Shown piece by piece: positions 44,482-58,778 of a stretch of DNA of 64,000 bases (positions are counted from its first letter, which is position 1; every line of letters starts with the position of its first letter). The position numbers were made by a program, and so were the translations under genes. The notes below the pieces were generated by a model that made no database searches, was not told the DNA's origin, and worked only from the letters and a program-made list of their open reading frames with translations. The DNA comes from Tepidamorphus gemmatus (lineage in GTDB: Bacteria > Pseudomonadota > Alphaproteobacteria > Rhizobiales > Tepidamorphaceae). The DNA lies in the NCBI RefSeq assembly GCF_004346195.1, contig NZ_SMAK01000003.1, positions 372,001 through 436,000 of the forward strand. The letters run 5' to 3'.

Positions 44482-45465
44482 ATGACGACAGGACTGCAGG
44501 TCACCCGCCGTTGGGCGCTGCTCACCGGTGCCGGAGCGGCGGCAATGACGGCCGTTGGCGGCCTCGGCATCAGGCCGACCTCTGCCGCGCCGCAGAAGCT
44601 TGGGCCGAGCACCCCGACGGTCTACCGGTTCGAGCTCGGCGACTTCGAGATTGCGACCATCGCCGACGGGGCGATCCAGCTCGACGGTCCCCATCCGATC
44701 TTCGGCAACGATCAGCCGGCCGAGGATGTCCAGGCCTATGCCGAGGCGAACTTCCTGCCGCCGACGCGGATGGAGATCTCCTTCACGCCGGTGATCGTCA
44801 ACACCGGCAGCGACCTGGTGATGTTCGATTCGGGCAACGGCGCCGCGCGCCGGCCCGGCGCCGGCCTGCTGGGCGAGCGGCTGGCCGCGGCCGGCTACGC
44901 ACCGGACGATGTCAGCGTCGTCGTCATCACGCACTGCCACCCCGATCACATCGGTGGCCTGATGGAGGACGGTCGGCCGCTGTTCCCCAATGCCCGCTAC
45001 GTGATCGGCGAGACCGAGTACCAGTTCTGGACGTCGGACGACCGCATCGGCACCCCGGCCGAGAACGCCGCCAGCCTTGCCCGCACCAACGTGATGCCCT
45101 TCGCCGAGAAGATGACCTTCCTGCAGGATGGCGGCGAGGTGGTGTCCGGCATCCGCGCCGTTGCCGCACACGGACATACACCGGGGCACATGGCCTACAT
45201 GATCGAAAGCCAGGGCAAGCCGTTCCTGATCTGGGCCGACTCCGTCAACCATTACGTCATGTCGCTGCAGCGGCCGGACTGGCATGTCCATTTCGACATG
45301 GACAAGGCGGCCGCGGCCGCAAACAGACGTCGGATCCTCGACATGGTGGCGACCGACCGCATTCCAGCGACGGGCTATCACATGCCGTTCCCGGCGGTCG
45401 GCTTTGTCGAGAAGACCGGGGATTCGTTCCGCTGGGTGCCGGTCAGCTACCAGCTCAGGGTGTAG
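44482..45465 (+). CDS. MBL-fold metallo-hydrolase with Tat-type signal
   Basis: A 327-residue exported hydrolase. The N-terminus TRRWALLTGAGAAAM is a twin-arginine-like signal, with cleavage probably near TSA (about residue 35). The metal site motif THCHPDHIGGLM is complete (around residues 151-160), with AAHGHTPGHMAYMI and IWADSVNH following. It belongs to the broad quorum-quenching lactonase/glyoxalase II group; the exact substrate is unknown. GGGAGG lies seven bases before the ATG. Confidence 0.85.
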   Translation: MTTGLQVTRRWALLTGAGAAAMTAVGGLGIRPTSAAPQKLGPSTPTVYRFELGDFEIATIADGAIQLDGPHPIFGNDQPAEDVQAYAEANFLPPTRMEISFTPVIVNTGSDLVMFDSGNGAARRPGAGLLGERLAAAGYAPDDVSVVVITHCHPDHIGGLMEDGRPLFPNARYVIGETEYQFWTSDDRIGTPAENAASLARTNVMPFAEKMTFLQDGGEVVSGIRAVAAHGHTPGHMAYMIESQGKPFLIWADSVNHYVMSLQRPDWHVHFDMDKAAAAANRRRILDMVATDRIPATGYHMPFPAVGFVEKTGDSFRWVPVSYQLRV

Positions 45466-45504
45466 ACGCGGTCGCATCGGCGCGAATGCCGCGGGCGGCC
45501 GTCG

Positions 45505-46095
45505 TCAGGACTGCCGCCGCCACGCGCGCCAGTCTTCACCGGTGTCGATGTCGGTCAGGGATGCGACGAGACCGATCGACAGGCCTGTGCAATTTGCCTG
45601 TGTGTCGGCGAGCGCATGCTCGCTCGACCAGCGCACCCCGTCGAAGATGCGCGGGACCATGGGGCGCCGCCTGAGGCCAACCAGCCAATAGCCGCCGTCC
45701 GCCGCCGGGCCGAACACCGCGTCATGGCGTCCGAGCAGCCGGAACGCGACGTCGATGTGCGCCGGACGGACGCCGGGTATGTCGCTGCCGATGATCACGA
45801 CCGGTCCGGGCGGCATCGTCTCCATGATCCGCTGCATCCGTGCGCCGAGATCGCCCGCGCCCTGGCCGATCCTGGCGAGGCCGGCCGGCAGGGCGCGGTC
45901 GGTCACGGCAGGATCGGGCGTGACGGCAAGTACCGTCGTCCAGCGGGCATCGCCGGCGAGAGCGCGCATCAGCCGGGCAAGGTTGGTCCGATAGAACCGG
46001 ATCGCCTCCGTCGCGCCGATTTCGGCAGCCAGCCGCGACTTGACCGCGAAGGCGCGGGGCCGTTTGGCCATGACGACCAGCCACCGGCCCGTCAT
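45505..46095 (-). CDS. TIGR04282-type small glycosyltransferase (GT-A fold)
   Basis: A 196-residue protein with the nucleotide-sugar-transferase-like blocks VVMAKRPRAFAVKSRL, VVIIGSDIPGVRPAHID and GPAADGGYWLVGLRR, which define the family TIGR04282. Its members were named after arsenosugar biosynthesis because of genomic association; the biochemical role is mostly untested. It starts eight bases after the end of its TIGR04283 partner gene. Confidence 0.85.
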   Translation of the reverse strand: MTGRWLVVMAKRPRAFAVKSRLAAEIGATEAIRFYRTNLARLMRALAGDARWTTVLAVTPDPAVTDRALPAGLARIGQGAGDLGARMQRIMETMPPGPVVIIGSDIPGVRPAHIDVAFRLLGRHDAVFGPAADGGYWLVGLRRRPMVPRIFDGVRWSSEHALADTQANCTGLSIGLVASLTDIDTGEDWRAWRRQS

Positions 46096-46103
46096 CGGCG
46101 ATG

Positions 46104-46796
46104 TCAGCCGTAGATCCGGACGATGACGCGCGGCGGCACCCGCAGGAAGAACAGCGTCAGGCAGCCGAGATTGCGCGCCATCCGCGCCAGATAGCCCGAC
46201 GCGCGGTAGCGCTCCGCGCTGGTGACTGCCCTGGCGCGCAGGTAGACGAGGCCGCGCCGGCCGATTCGGCGCACCAGATCGACATCCTCCATCAGCGGGA
46301 TCGGGCGAAAGCCGCCGAGCCGCTCGTAATGTCGTCGCGAGATCAACAGCCCCTGATCCCCGTAGGGCAGCGCGAACAACGCGCAGCGCAGTCCGACCAT
46401 CGCCTCCAGCAGGCGGGGCCGGAAACCGTGATCGTCGAGCGCGAAGCCGAACACGGCGGCGCGGCGGTCGGCCTCGCCCTTCGCCTCGACCCGCTCGATG
46501 AAGGCGCGGACCTCGCGCATCCAGCCATCCTCCAGACAGGTGTCGGCATGCAGGAACAGAAGCCAGGGATGACGCGCCAGCCGCGCGCCGGCCGCAAGCT
46601 GGATGCCGCGGCCGCGCGGGCAGCGCACGATATCGCAGCCGAGCTCGTCGGCGATGTCGAGCGTCGCGTCGGTGGAGCCGCCGTCGGCGATCACCACCTG
46701 TCCGACCAGCCCGTCGGCGGCGGCGGGAATCAGCGCGGCGAGCGTCGCGACCAGCGTGCGCTCGCAGTCCAGTGTCGGAACGACCACGGTCAGCAT
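46104..46796 (-). CDS. TIGR04283-type glycosyltransferase family 2 protein
   Basis: A 230-residue GT2-type transferase: LTVVVPTLDCERTLVATL, VIADGGSTDATLDIA (nucleotide site), FLHADTCLEDGW (DxD-equivalent), GDQGLLISRRHYERLGGF and LMEDVDLVRRIGRRG. This set defines TIGR04283. The TIGR04282 partner gene follows on the same strand. The pair likely works in one pathway; no other arsenosugar gene is near. Confidence 0.88.
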   Translation of the reverse strand: MLTVVVPTLDCERTLVATLAALIPAAADGLVGQVVIADGGSTDATLDIADELGCDIVRCPRGRGIQLAAGARLARHPWLLFLHADTCLEDGWMREVRAFIERVEAKGEADRRAAVFGFALDDHGFRPRLLEAMVGLRCALFALPYGDQGLLISRRHYERLGGFRPIPLMEDVDLVRRIGRRGLVYLRARAVTSAERYRASGYLARMARNLGCLTLFFLRVPPRVIVRIYG

Positions 46797-46898
46797 GGGA
46801 CTGACTTATAGACCGAGGCTTTCGCCGCTTCCATCGGGAGACAGGCTCGAGTGGTCAATGTTCTTGATTTGTTCAGGTCAACGCGATAAGCTGCGCTC

Positions 46899-48038
46899 AT
46901 GACCGACCGACCCGTCACCGCGCACAGCCCCGATGGCCGGCCCTGCCCCGATCCAGCGGCGCTCGCGACGGCTGTCGCGCCCGACCGCCGCCGCGGGCGC
47001 GGCGCGATCTCCAACGTTTCCGGGCGTTACGAGCGGCTAACCCGGCAGATCTTCGACGACGGCTGGACGAGCCTGGACGAGCTGCCGCCGTTCCGCACGA
47101 CCGTGACGCAGGAGCGGCCGAAACGGATCATCACCCGCAATCAGTCACCCGACATTTCCTTCGATCGCTCGATCAACCCCTACCGGGGCTGCGAGCACGG
47201 TTGCAGCTACTGCTTCGCCCGGCCGACCCACGCCTATATGGGCCTGTCGCCGGGCCTCGACTTCGAATCACGGCTGTTCGCCAAGCCGAACGCCGCTGAA
47301 CTGCTGGAGCGCGAATTGGCCGATCCCGGCTATCGGCCGCGCACCATCGCGATGGGCACCAACACTGACCCCTACCAGCCGGTGGAACGCCAGTGGCGGA
47401 TCACCCGGCAGGTGCTCGAGGTGCTCGCGCGCCACAACCACCCCGTCGGGATCGTCACCAAGTCGGCGCTGATCGTGCGCGACATCGACATCCTGTCGCA
47501 CATGGCGGAGCGGGGCCTTGTGAAGGTGGCGCTGTCGGTGACGACGCTCGACCGCAGGCTTGCCCGCGCCATGGAGCCGCGCGCGGCGACGCCATCGCGC
47601 AGGCTGGAGACGATCATGCGGCTTGCCGAGGCGGGCATCCCGACCGCGGTAATGGTCGCGCCGGTGATTCCCGGCCTGAACGACCAGGAGATCGAGGCGA
47701 TCCTGGCGGCCGCCGCCGCGGCCGGCGCGCGCGAGGCGGGATACGTCATGTTGCGGTTGCCGCTCGAGGTGCGTGATCTGTTCGTCGAATGGCTTCGCGC
47801 CAACGTGCCGGATCGGGCCGAGCGCGTGATGTCGCTCGTCCGCCAGATGCGGGGCGGCAAGGATTACGACTCGGGCTTCGGCACCCGCATGCGCGGTACC
47901 GGTCCGATCGCCTGGACGATCGGACGGCGTTTCGAGCTCGCTGCAAGCCGCAACGGTTATGCGAGCGAGCGGCTGCAGCTGCGCACCGACCTCTTCACCC
48001 GCCCGGTCAGCCCGGGCGACCAGCTCAGCCTGTTCTGA
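46899..48038 (+). CDS. PA0069-family radical SAM protein (SplB-like)
   Basis: A 379-residue iron-sulfur enzyme. The radical-SAM cluster motif is NPYRGCEHGCSYCFARPTH (C-x3-C-x2-C), followed by GTNTDPYQPVE, VGIVTKSALIVRDID and MVAPVIPGLNDQEIE. This is the PA0069 subgroup, related to spore photoproduct lyase-like proteins, but without an established reaction. The C-terminal QLSLF resembles a sliding-clamp-binding peptide (QxxLxF-type), which would suggest a DNA link; that is inference. Confidence 0.88.
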   Translation: MTDRPVTAHSPDGRPCPDPAALATAVAPDRRRGRGAISNVSGRYERLTRQIFDDGWTSLDELPPFRTTVTQERPKRIITRNQSPDISFDRSINPYRGCEHGCSYCFARPTHAYMGLSPGLDFESRLFAKPNAAELLERELADPGYRPRTIAMGTNTDPYQPVERQWRITRQVLEVLARHNHPVGIVTKSALIVRDIDILSHMAERGLVKVALSVTTLDRRLARAMEPRAATPSRRLETIMRLAEAGIPTAVMVAPVIPGLNDQEIEAILAAAAAAGAREAGYVMLRLPLEVRDLFVEWLRANVPDRAERVMSLVRQMRGGKDYDSGFGTRMRGTGPIAWTIGRRFELAASRNGYASERLQLRTDLFTRPVSPGDQLSLF

Positions 48039-48050
48039 AGGAGCGCGCCC

Positions 48051-48476
48051 GTGCATCAGCGGATCAATCTCGTCACCCTCGGCGTCGGCGACGTCCAGGC
48101 GAGCGCCGCCTTTTACGAGCGGCTGGGCTGGCGAAGATCGGGGGCGAGCATGCAGGAGGTCGTGTTCTTCGACGCGGGTGGCGTGGTGCTCGGACTGTAC
48201 GGCCGCGGGCCGCTGGCCGAAGACGCTGCCGTGTCGGCGGAGGGGGCGGGCTTCCGGGCCGTCGCCCTGGCGCTGAACCTTCCCAGCCGCGCCGAGGTGG
48301 ACGCGACGATCGCAGAGGCCGCGGCGGCAGGCGCGACAGTCACAAAGCGCGCCGAGGAGGTCTTCTGGGGCGGATACTCCGGCTATTTCGCCGACCCCGA
48401 CGGCCATCTGTGGGAAGTCGCGCACAACCCGCTCTGGCCGCTCGCCGAGGACGGCCGGATCGTTCTGCCCGACTGA
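48051..48476 (+). CDS. VOC superfamily (glyoxalase-like) protein
   Basis: A 141-residue protein with paired beta-alpha-beta modules: NLVTLGVGDVQASAAFYERL at the start and YSGYFADPDGHLWEVAHNP at the end, the usual signature of the glyoxalase/bleomycin-resistance fold with metal ligands. It starts with GTG, preceded by AAGGAG. It lies 12 bases after the radical SAM gene and is probably in the same operon. Substrate unknown. Confidence 0.88.
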   Translation: MHQRINLVTLGVGDVQASAAFYERLGWRRSGASMQEVVFFDAGGVVLGLYGRGPLAEDAAVSAEGAGFRAVALALNLPSRAEVDATIAEAAAAGATVTKRAEEVFWGGYSGYFADPDGHLWEVAHNPLWPLAEDGRIVLPD

Positions 48477-48528
48477 GCCTTCCGCTCGAGGGCCGCTGTT
48501 CGCCCGACCCCTCCGGCGGCCCGCGAAT

Positions 48529-48559
48529 GCCGGCCGGCGCAGCCCCCGCGCCGGCCGGC
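48529..48559 (+). terminator. Perfect 12-bp hairpin after the VOC gene
   Basis: GCCGGCCGGCGC (48529-48540), a seven-base loop, and the exact complement at 48548-48559. It lies 53 bases after the VOC gene stop and before rnhB on the same strand. It is GC-only and lacks a T-run, so function as an intrinsic terminator is likely but unproven. Confidence 0.55.
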
Positions 48560-48651
48560 CCCTCGCCACCGGCATTGCGGATCATGGCGTCACACGGGCG
48601 ATCGTGGGCGCGGGCTTGCCTCGCGGTCGCGACTCAGCCGATGCATGCGGC

Positions 48652-49272
48652 ATGAGCCGATGGCCAGACTTCCGGCGGGAGGATGCCGCCTTGTCGGTAG
48701 GCGCGCGGGTGGTGGCCGGCGTGGACGAGGCGGGCCGAGGCCCGCTCGCCGGCCCCGTCGTCGCCGCCGCGGTGGTGCTCGACCCGCGCCGCATTCCCGT
48801 TGGTCTTGCCGATTCCAAGCAGCTTGACGCGCCCCGCCGCGAGGCCCTCTACGCCGAGATCCTCGCCACTGCGCTCGTCTCCGCCGCGGCCGTCTCCGCC
48901 GCGGTGGTCGACCGGATCAACATCCGCATGGCGACACTGAGGGCGATGTCGCGGGCGATCGCCGGACTGCCGGCCGCTGCCGACCACATCCTCGTCGACG
49001 GACGCGACCTGCCGCCCGTGCGCTGCCGCGGCGAGGCGGTGATCGACGGCGACGCCCTCTGCCTGTCGATCGCCGCGGCCTCGATCGTTGCCAAGGTGAC
49101 ACGCGACCGGATGATGGACCGGCTGGCCATGCTGCATCCCGGCTACGGCTTCGAGACCAACCGCGGCTACGCAACCCGCACCCACATCGAGGCGCTGGCG
49201 CGCCTCGGTCCCTGCCCGGTCCACCGGATGACCTTCCGTCCGCTCGCCCAGCGCGACCTGTTCGCGCCCTGA
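48652..49272 (+). CDS. rnhB: Ribonuclease HII
   Basis: Cuts RNA-DNA hybrids and single ribonucleotides in DNA, 206 residues. The catalytic acids are in VAGVDEAGRGPLAGPVV (Asp-Glu pair), HILVDGRDLPP (Asp) and SIAAASIVAKVTRDRMM region (Asp). GYGFETNRGYATRTH is also diagnostic. The ATG at 48652 gives the family start; an open extension of 16 codons was not used. The downstream gene is ccrM. Confidence 0.95.
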   Translation: MSRWPDFRREDAALSVGARVVAGVDEAGRGPLAGPVVAAAVVLDPRRIPVGLADSKQLDAPRREALYAEILATALVSAAAVSAAVVDRINIRMATLRAMSRAIAGLPAAADHILVDGRDLPPVRCRGEAVIDGDALCLSIAAASIVAKVTRDRMMDRLAMLHPGYGFETNRGYATRTHIEALARLGPCPVHRMTFRPLAQRDLFAP

Positions 49273-49290
49273 GCAGTTCGCGCGCGAGCC

Positions 49291-49306
49291 TTAATCCAAC
49301 CTTTAC
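49291..49306 (+). promoter_or_regulatory. CtrA-like box before ccrM
   Basis: TTAA (49291-49294), seven bases, then TTTAC (49302-49306): one mismatch from TTAA-N7-TTAAC. It lies 52 bases before the ccrM start. In Caulobacter, CtrA activates ccrM late in the cell cycle. A GANTC site (GAGTC, 49353-49357) directly abuts the ATG, so the promoter region can itself be methylated by CcrM. Confidence 0.55.
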
Positions 49307-49342
49307 CCTGACCGCCCATGCTCCGGATCGTCAGTTGCGTAA

Positions 49343-51584
<2,242 letters not shown>

Positions 51585-51625
51585 GTGCTGTCGGGGCCGG
51601 ATTTCGCGCGCTATGGTGTCATCGG

Positions 51626-51661
51626 GCATGCATCACGCAATGAGCATGCATCACGCAATGG
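51626..51661. repeat. Tandem 18-base duplication at the dciA start
   Basis: GCATGCATCACGCAATGA (51626-51643) is followed at once by a copy with one change at the last base (51644-51661). In the dciA frame it encodes MHHAM-S-MHHAM-D, so it adds possible start codons and a histidine-rich segment. The region also lies in the mutY 5' leader. Confidence 0.9.
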
Positions 51662-52164
51662 ATTCGATGCGGCAACGGCTCGGAAGATCGGGGAGCGGAC
51701 CGGTCCGCCTGGATCGGCTGGCGGAAGCCTGTCTCGCCCCGGCGGTGATGCGGCAGGGTTTCGGCTCGGCCCGGATGATCGCCGCCTGGGATGCGATCGT
51801 CGGCCCCGATCTCGCTGGCCGTACCCGGCCGGAGCGGATCCGCTGGCCGGGCCGGCGCGAGGAACCCGGCGACATCGCCGCCGCGACGCTGGTAATCCGC
51901 GCCGAAGGCTTCGACGCGCTGGAGCTGCAGCACATGGCCGCCATCATCCTCGACCGCGTCAACGCCATGTTCGGCTGGCGGGCCGTCGGCCGCATTGCGA
52001 TAAGGCAGGCGCCGGTCGAGCTGGGTCCTGCCGAACCGCTGCCGCCGCCTGCAGCGCCGGCCATCGACTCGCCGGCCCTGCAGGCGGTCCGGGATCCGGA
52101 TCTGCGCGCGGCGCTTGCCCGCCTCGGCGCCTGCATCGCACGACGCGAGGACACGGCGATGTGA
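51628..52164 (+). CDS. dciA: DciA family protein (DUF721)
   Basis: Loader-like protein for the replicative helicase DnaB in bacteria lacking DnaC. Core DUF721 blocks: LAEACLAPAVMRQGFGSARM, IAAWDAIVGPDLAGRTRPER, LVIRAEGFDALELQHMA and FGWRAVGRIAI. From 51628 the product has 178 residues, but several ATGs occur (51628, 51643-51646 region, 51658, 51667) in a tandem repeat and none has a good ribosome site. The conserved domain starts after residue 27, so 51658 or 51667 is as likely. It is divergent from mutY with 43 bases between the chosen starts. Confidence 0.8.
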   Translation: MHHAMSMHHAMDSMRQRLGRSGSGPVRLDRLAEACLAPAVMRQGFGSARMIAAWDAIVGPDLAGRTRPERIRWPGRREEPGDIAAATLVIRAEGFDALELQHMAAIILDRVNAMFGWRAVGRIAIRQAPVELGPAEPLPPPAAPAIDSPALQAVRDPDLRAALARLGACIARREDTAM

Positions 52165-52278
52165 AACGGGCGTGCGAAGTCTTGCCATAATCCACCGGAA
52201 CAGCATGATCCGTGCTAAGGGACCGCTCGGTCGCCGCACGGCGTGCGCGAAGGGTCCTCTGGATGCTGGGAGAGCATG

Positions 52279-52935
52279 ATGAACATGAACCGCAGGCAAC
52301 TGCTTCTCGCCGGAACCGCCGGCATCGCGCTGCTGGCGGCGGGCGCCATCGGCATGGGCCGCCTGGCGCCGCTTGCCGCCGCGCCTGTGGACAGCGAGGC
52401 GCTCGCCGTGGCCGGGCCGCTCGGCGAGCGGACGCTGGGTGATCCCAATGCCCCCGTGACGATCGTGGAATATGCCTCGCTCACCTGCTCGCATTGTGCC
52501 CAGTTCCACAAGCTGACCTATCCGCAGCTCAAGGAGAAGTACATCGACACGGGTCAGGTATATTTCATCTTCCGCGAGTTTCCGCTCGATCCGGTGGCGA
52601 CCGCGGCGTTCATGCTGACGCGCTGCGTGCCGGAGGAGCAGTATTTCCCCTTTGTCGGGGCGCTGTTCGAGAACCTCGATGTCTGGGCCTACACCAACGA
52701 CCGGGTCGCCGGTCTCAAGCAGATGGCGCGGCAGGTCGGGATTACGGAGGAAAAGTTCGAGGCATGCTTGGCGAATCAGGAGCTTCTTGACGGGGTGAAC
52801 TGGGTCAAGCAGCGCGGTGCCGAGCAGTTCGACGTGAACTCGACGCCGACCTTCTTCATCAACGGCGAGATCCATCGTGGCGCATTGCCGTTCGAGGAGT
52901 TCGAGAAGCTCATCACGCCGCATCTGCCGAGCTGA
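52279..52935 (+). CDS. DsbA family thioredoxin-fold protein
   Basis: A 218-residue exported thiol oxidoreductase. N-terminal MNRRQLLLAGTAGIALL is a twin-arginine-like or Sec signal; the mature domain has YASLTCSHCAQFHKLTYPQL with the CSHC active site (C70, C73) and the cis-proline loop NSTPTFFINGE. This resembles the DsbA/Com1-like proteins that introduce or isomerise disulfides in the periplasm. A GGGAG lies just upstream; ATGs at 52276, 52279 and 52285 are all possible. The order dciA-dsbA-smc is conserved in rhizobia. Confidence 0.9.
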   Translation: MNMNRRQLLLAGTAGIALLAAGAIGMGRLAPLAAAPVDSEALAVAGPLGERTLGDPNAPVTIVEYASLTCSHCAQFHKLTYPQLKEKYIDTGQVYFIFREFPLDPVATAAFMLTRCVPEEQYFPFVGALFENLDVWAYTNDRVAGLKQMARQVGITEEKFEACLANQELLDGVNWVKQRGAEQFDVNSTPTFFINGEIHRGALPFEEFEKLITPHLPS

Positions 52936-52986
52936 AGCCGCGGCGCGCGTCCTGCCGCGCGCGGCGCGCCGCCGGACCCCCGACCG

Positions 52987-56442
<3,456 letters not shown>

Positions 56443-56492
56443 ATCCCGCCGCAGCGATGCCGGCAAGTCGTATGTCGCGGTGCAGCGAGGTC

Positions 56493-56504
56493 AACATTTA
56501 TGTT
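56493..56504. promoter_or_regulatory. AT-rich palindrome between smc and atpI
   Basis: AACATTTATGTT is an inverted repeat of five bases with a two-base centre, inside an AT-rich stretch (56490-56525) that stands out in the region. It lies upstream of the F0 operon promoter. A regulator binding site is possible but none is identified. Confidence 0.3.
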
Positions 56505-56538
56505 ATAAGTCAGATAGTTAGCCTGAAATGGCGCATCC

Positions 56539-56567
56539 TTGACACTGTGCTGGCGGCCCACTATGGT
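56539..56567 (+). promoter_or_regulatory. Sigma70-type promoter of the F0 operon
   Basis: TTGACA (56539-56544) and TATGGT (56562-56567) with a 17-base spacer. The -35 is perfect and the -10 matches at four positions. It lies 75 bases before the atpI start. Confidence 0.6.
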
Positions 56568-56641
56568 GCGCGCGGCTTCGGGGGCGGGATGCCCCGGCTG
56601 TCGTTTCGGGCGGATGCACACCGGGCCGTCGAGGTGCGGTG

Positions 56642-57025
56642 GTGACTGACGAGCCGAAGACAGAGCCGGGAACCGTCGAGCCAGGGGTTAATCCGGCCGA
56701 TCTGACGAGCCGTCGAAAGGCGCATGGCGAATCTCTGGCCAGTGCCCGCCGGCGGTACGATCCGCCGCCGGAGGAGTCGCAGCGTTCGAGGGCGCTCGGC
56801 ATGGCCTTCAAGGTCGGTGTCGATCTCGTCGCGGGGCTTCTGGTCGGCGGGTTTCTCGGCTGGTATCTCGACAGCTGGCTGGGAACGAAGCCAATTCTGT
56901 TCCTGCTGTTCATCGCGCTCGGCGCGGCAGCGGGGATACGCAGCATCTTCCGCCAGGCCTACCGGATGAACCGGGAAGCCGGGGGCGGGCCGAACGAGAC
57001 GGCCGGCGGCGCCGGCGGGACCTGA
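56642..57025 (+). CDS. atpI: ATP synthase protein I
   Basis: A 127-residue membrane protein that assists assembly of the c-ring and is not part of the finished enzyme. After a charged N-terminal 45 residues there are two membrane helices with [19 protein letters not shown] and [17 protein letters not shown], the pattern of AtpI. The start is GTG (56639 or 56642), with GAGG before it; 56642 has the better spacing. First gene of the F0 operon. Confidence 0.9.
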   Translation: MTDEPKTEPGTVEPGVNPADLTSRRKAHGESLASARRRYDPPPEESQRSRALGMAFKVGVDLVAGLLVGGFLGWYLDSWLGTKPILFLLFIALGAAAGIRSIFRQAYRMNREAGGGPNETAGGAGGT

Positions 57026-57045
57026 CAGGCGACGAGGAGTTTCGC

Positions 57046-57804
57046 GTGGCGGCCGAGAGCGGACATGGCGGTGCAACGTTCGATCCGATGCACCAGTTCG
57101 AGATCAACCGCATCCTTCCGCTCAACATCGGCGGGATCGACGTCTCCTTCACCAATTCCGCGCTGTTCATGGTCATCATCGTCGCGGCGGTGAGCCTGTT
57201 CACCATCGCCTCGATGAGTGGTCGCGCGCTGGTTCCCGGCCGCATGCAGTCGCTGGCGGAGCTCTCCTACGAGTTCGTCGCCAACATGGTGCGGCAGAAT
57301 GCCGGCACCGAGGGGATGAAGTACTTCCCCTTCATCTTCACGCTGTTCATGTTCATCCTGTTCGCCAACATGATCGGCATGATCCCCTATGCCTTCACGG
57401 TGACGAGCCACATCATCGTCACCTTCGTGCTGGCGCTCGCCGTGTTCATCGGCGTCACCATCATCGGCTTCGTCAAGAACGGTGTCGGCTTCCTGACGCT
57501 GTTCGCGCCCTCCGGCGCGCCGATGGTGCTGATGCCGCTGCTCATCGTCATCGAGGTCATCTCCTATCTGACCCGACCGGTGAGCCTGTCGGTGCGCCTG
57601 TTCGCCAACATGCTGGCCGGCCACACCATGCTCAAGGTGTTTGCCGGCTTCGTCGTCATGCTCGGCTTTGTCGGCGGCTGGCTGCCGCTCGCCGCGATGG
57701 TCGCGTTCACCGGCCTTGAGGTGCTGGTGGCGTTCCTGCAGGCCTATGTCTTCGCCATCCTCACCTGCATCTACCTCAACGACGCGCTCCACATGCACCA
57801 CTGA
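57046..57804 (+). CDS. atpB: ATP synthase F0 subunit a
   Basis: Proton-channel subunit of 252 residues with about five or six membrane helices. The essential arginine is in [14 protein letters not shown]. Other family features are [17 protein letters not shown] and [17 protein letters not shown] at the end. It starts with GTG, preceded by GAGGAG, 20 bases after atpI. Confidence 0.97.
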   Translation: MAAESGHGGATFDPMHQFEINRILPLNIGGIDVSFTNSALFMVIIVAAVSLFTIASMSGRALVPGRMQSLAELSYEFVANMVRQNAGTEGMKYFPFIFTLFMFILFANMIGMIPYAFTVTSHIIVTFVLALAVFIGVTIIGFVKNGVGFLTLFAPSGAPMVLMPLLIVIEVISYLTRPVSLSVRLFANMLAGHTMLKVFAGFVVMLGFVGGWLPLAAMVAFTGLEVLVAFLQAYVFAILTCIYLNDALHMHH

Positions 57805-57873
57805 GCGAGCGAACGTCGCGACCAGACCTTCACCGAACCCTTCAGAACCGTCAGTCTTCAAGGAGCTAGTGAC

Positions 57874-58101
57874 ATGGAAGCGGAAGCTGCAAAGTACCTC
57901 GGCGCGGGCATCGCCTGCATCGCGCTCGCCGGCGCCGGTCTTGGCATCGGAACCATCTTCGGCAACTACCTGTCGGCCGCGCTGCGCAATCCGTCGGCCG
58001 CCCAGGGTCAGTTCCCGAACCTGCTGCTGGGATTCGCGCTCGCCGAAGCGACCGGTCTGTTCGGCCTCGTCGTCGCCCTGATCCTCCTCTTCGTCGTCTG
58101 A
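57874..58101 (+). CDS. atpE: ATP synthase F0 subunit c
   Basis: Proteolipid of 75 residues with two membrane helices forming the rotor ring. The proton-binding carboxylate is E58 in GFALAEATGLFG, and the polar loop has RNPSAAQGQ. The glycine-rich first helix GAGIACIALAGAGLGIG is standard. It lies 69 bases after atpB, with AAGGAG before the ATG. Confidence 0.98.
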   Translation: MEAEAAKYLGAGIACIALAGAGLGIGTIFGNYLSAALRNPSAAQGQFPNLLLGFALAEATGLFGLVVALILLFVV

Positions 58102-58141
58102 CGGCGCTGCCGCCGGCGGCCCCTTCAACGGGCTCGAACCG

Positions 58142-58765
58142 ATGCTCAGCTACAAAGAGACCATCATCGTTCTGGCCCAGTCCGACGGGCAGGGCAGCGG
58201 GATTGCCGAAGAGGTGATCCACAGCGAGCAGACCGAGATCTCCGAGGCCATCGGACTTGAAGAGCACGGCAGCGGCGGAATGCCGCAGTTCAACTTCGAG
58301 ACCTACGCTCCGCAGATCGTCTGGCTGATCATCACCTTCGCCGTGTTGTATGCGCTGATGGCGCGCGTGGCACTGCCGCGCATTGCCACGGTGATCGAGC
58401 ATCGGCGGGATCGGATTGCCAGCGATCTCGATACCGCCGCCCGTCTCGGCGCCGAAACGGACGAGGTCATCGCGGCCTATGAGGCCGAGCTCGCCGAGGC
58501 CCGCGGTCGGGCGCACGAGATCGCCGCGGCCACCCGCGCCCGGCTCGATGCCGAGCTGGGCGAGGAACGGGCGAGGGTCGAGGCGGAACTCGCCGAGAAG
58601 ACCGCCGACGCGGAGCGGCGCATCGCCGAGAGCAAGGCACGGGCGCTCGCCGAGGTGGACGGCGCTGCCGCCGATGCGGCGGCGCAGATCGTCGAGATGC
58701 TCGCCGGCGTCAAGGTCAGCAGGTCCGAAGTCGAGGCGGCCGTCGCCGCTGCCCGCGGCGCCTAG
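58142..58765 (+). CDS. atpF': ATP synthase F0 subunit b'
   Basis: A 207-residue peripheral-stalk subunit typical of alphaproteobacteria and photosynthetic lineages. An N-terminal extension of about 48 residues (GIAEEVIHSEQTEISEAIG) precedes the single helix FETYAPQIVWLIITFAVLY. The rest is a long charged, alanine-rich helix (AETDEVIAAYEAELAEARGR and so on) for the stalk. The 48-residue N-terminal extension is longer than in many homologues. Followed 13 bases later by atpF. Confidence 0.93.
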   Translation: MLSYKETIIVLAQSDGQGSGIAEEVIHSEQTEISEAIGLEEHGSGGMPQFNFETYAPQIVWLIITFAVLYALMARVALPRIATVIEHRRDRIASDLDTAARLGAETDEVIAAYEAELAEARGRAHEIAAATRARLDAELGEERARVEAELAEKTADAERRIAESKARALAEVDGAAADAAAQIVEMLAGVKVSRSEVEAAVAAARGA

Positions 58766-58778
58766 ACAGGAGCCCGCC

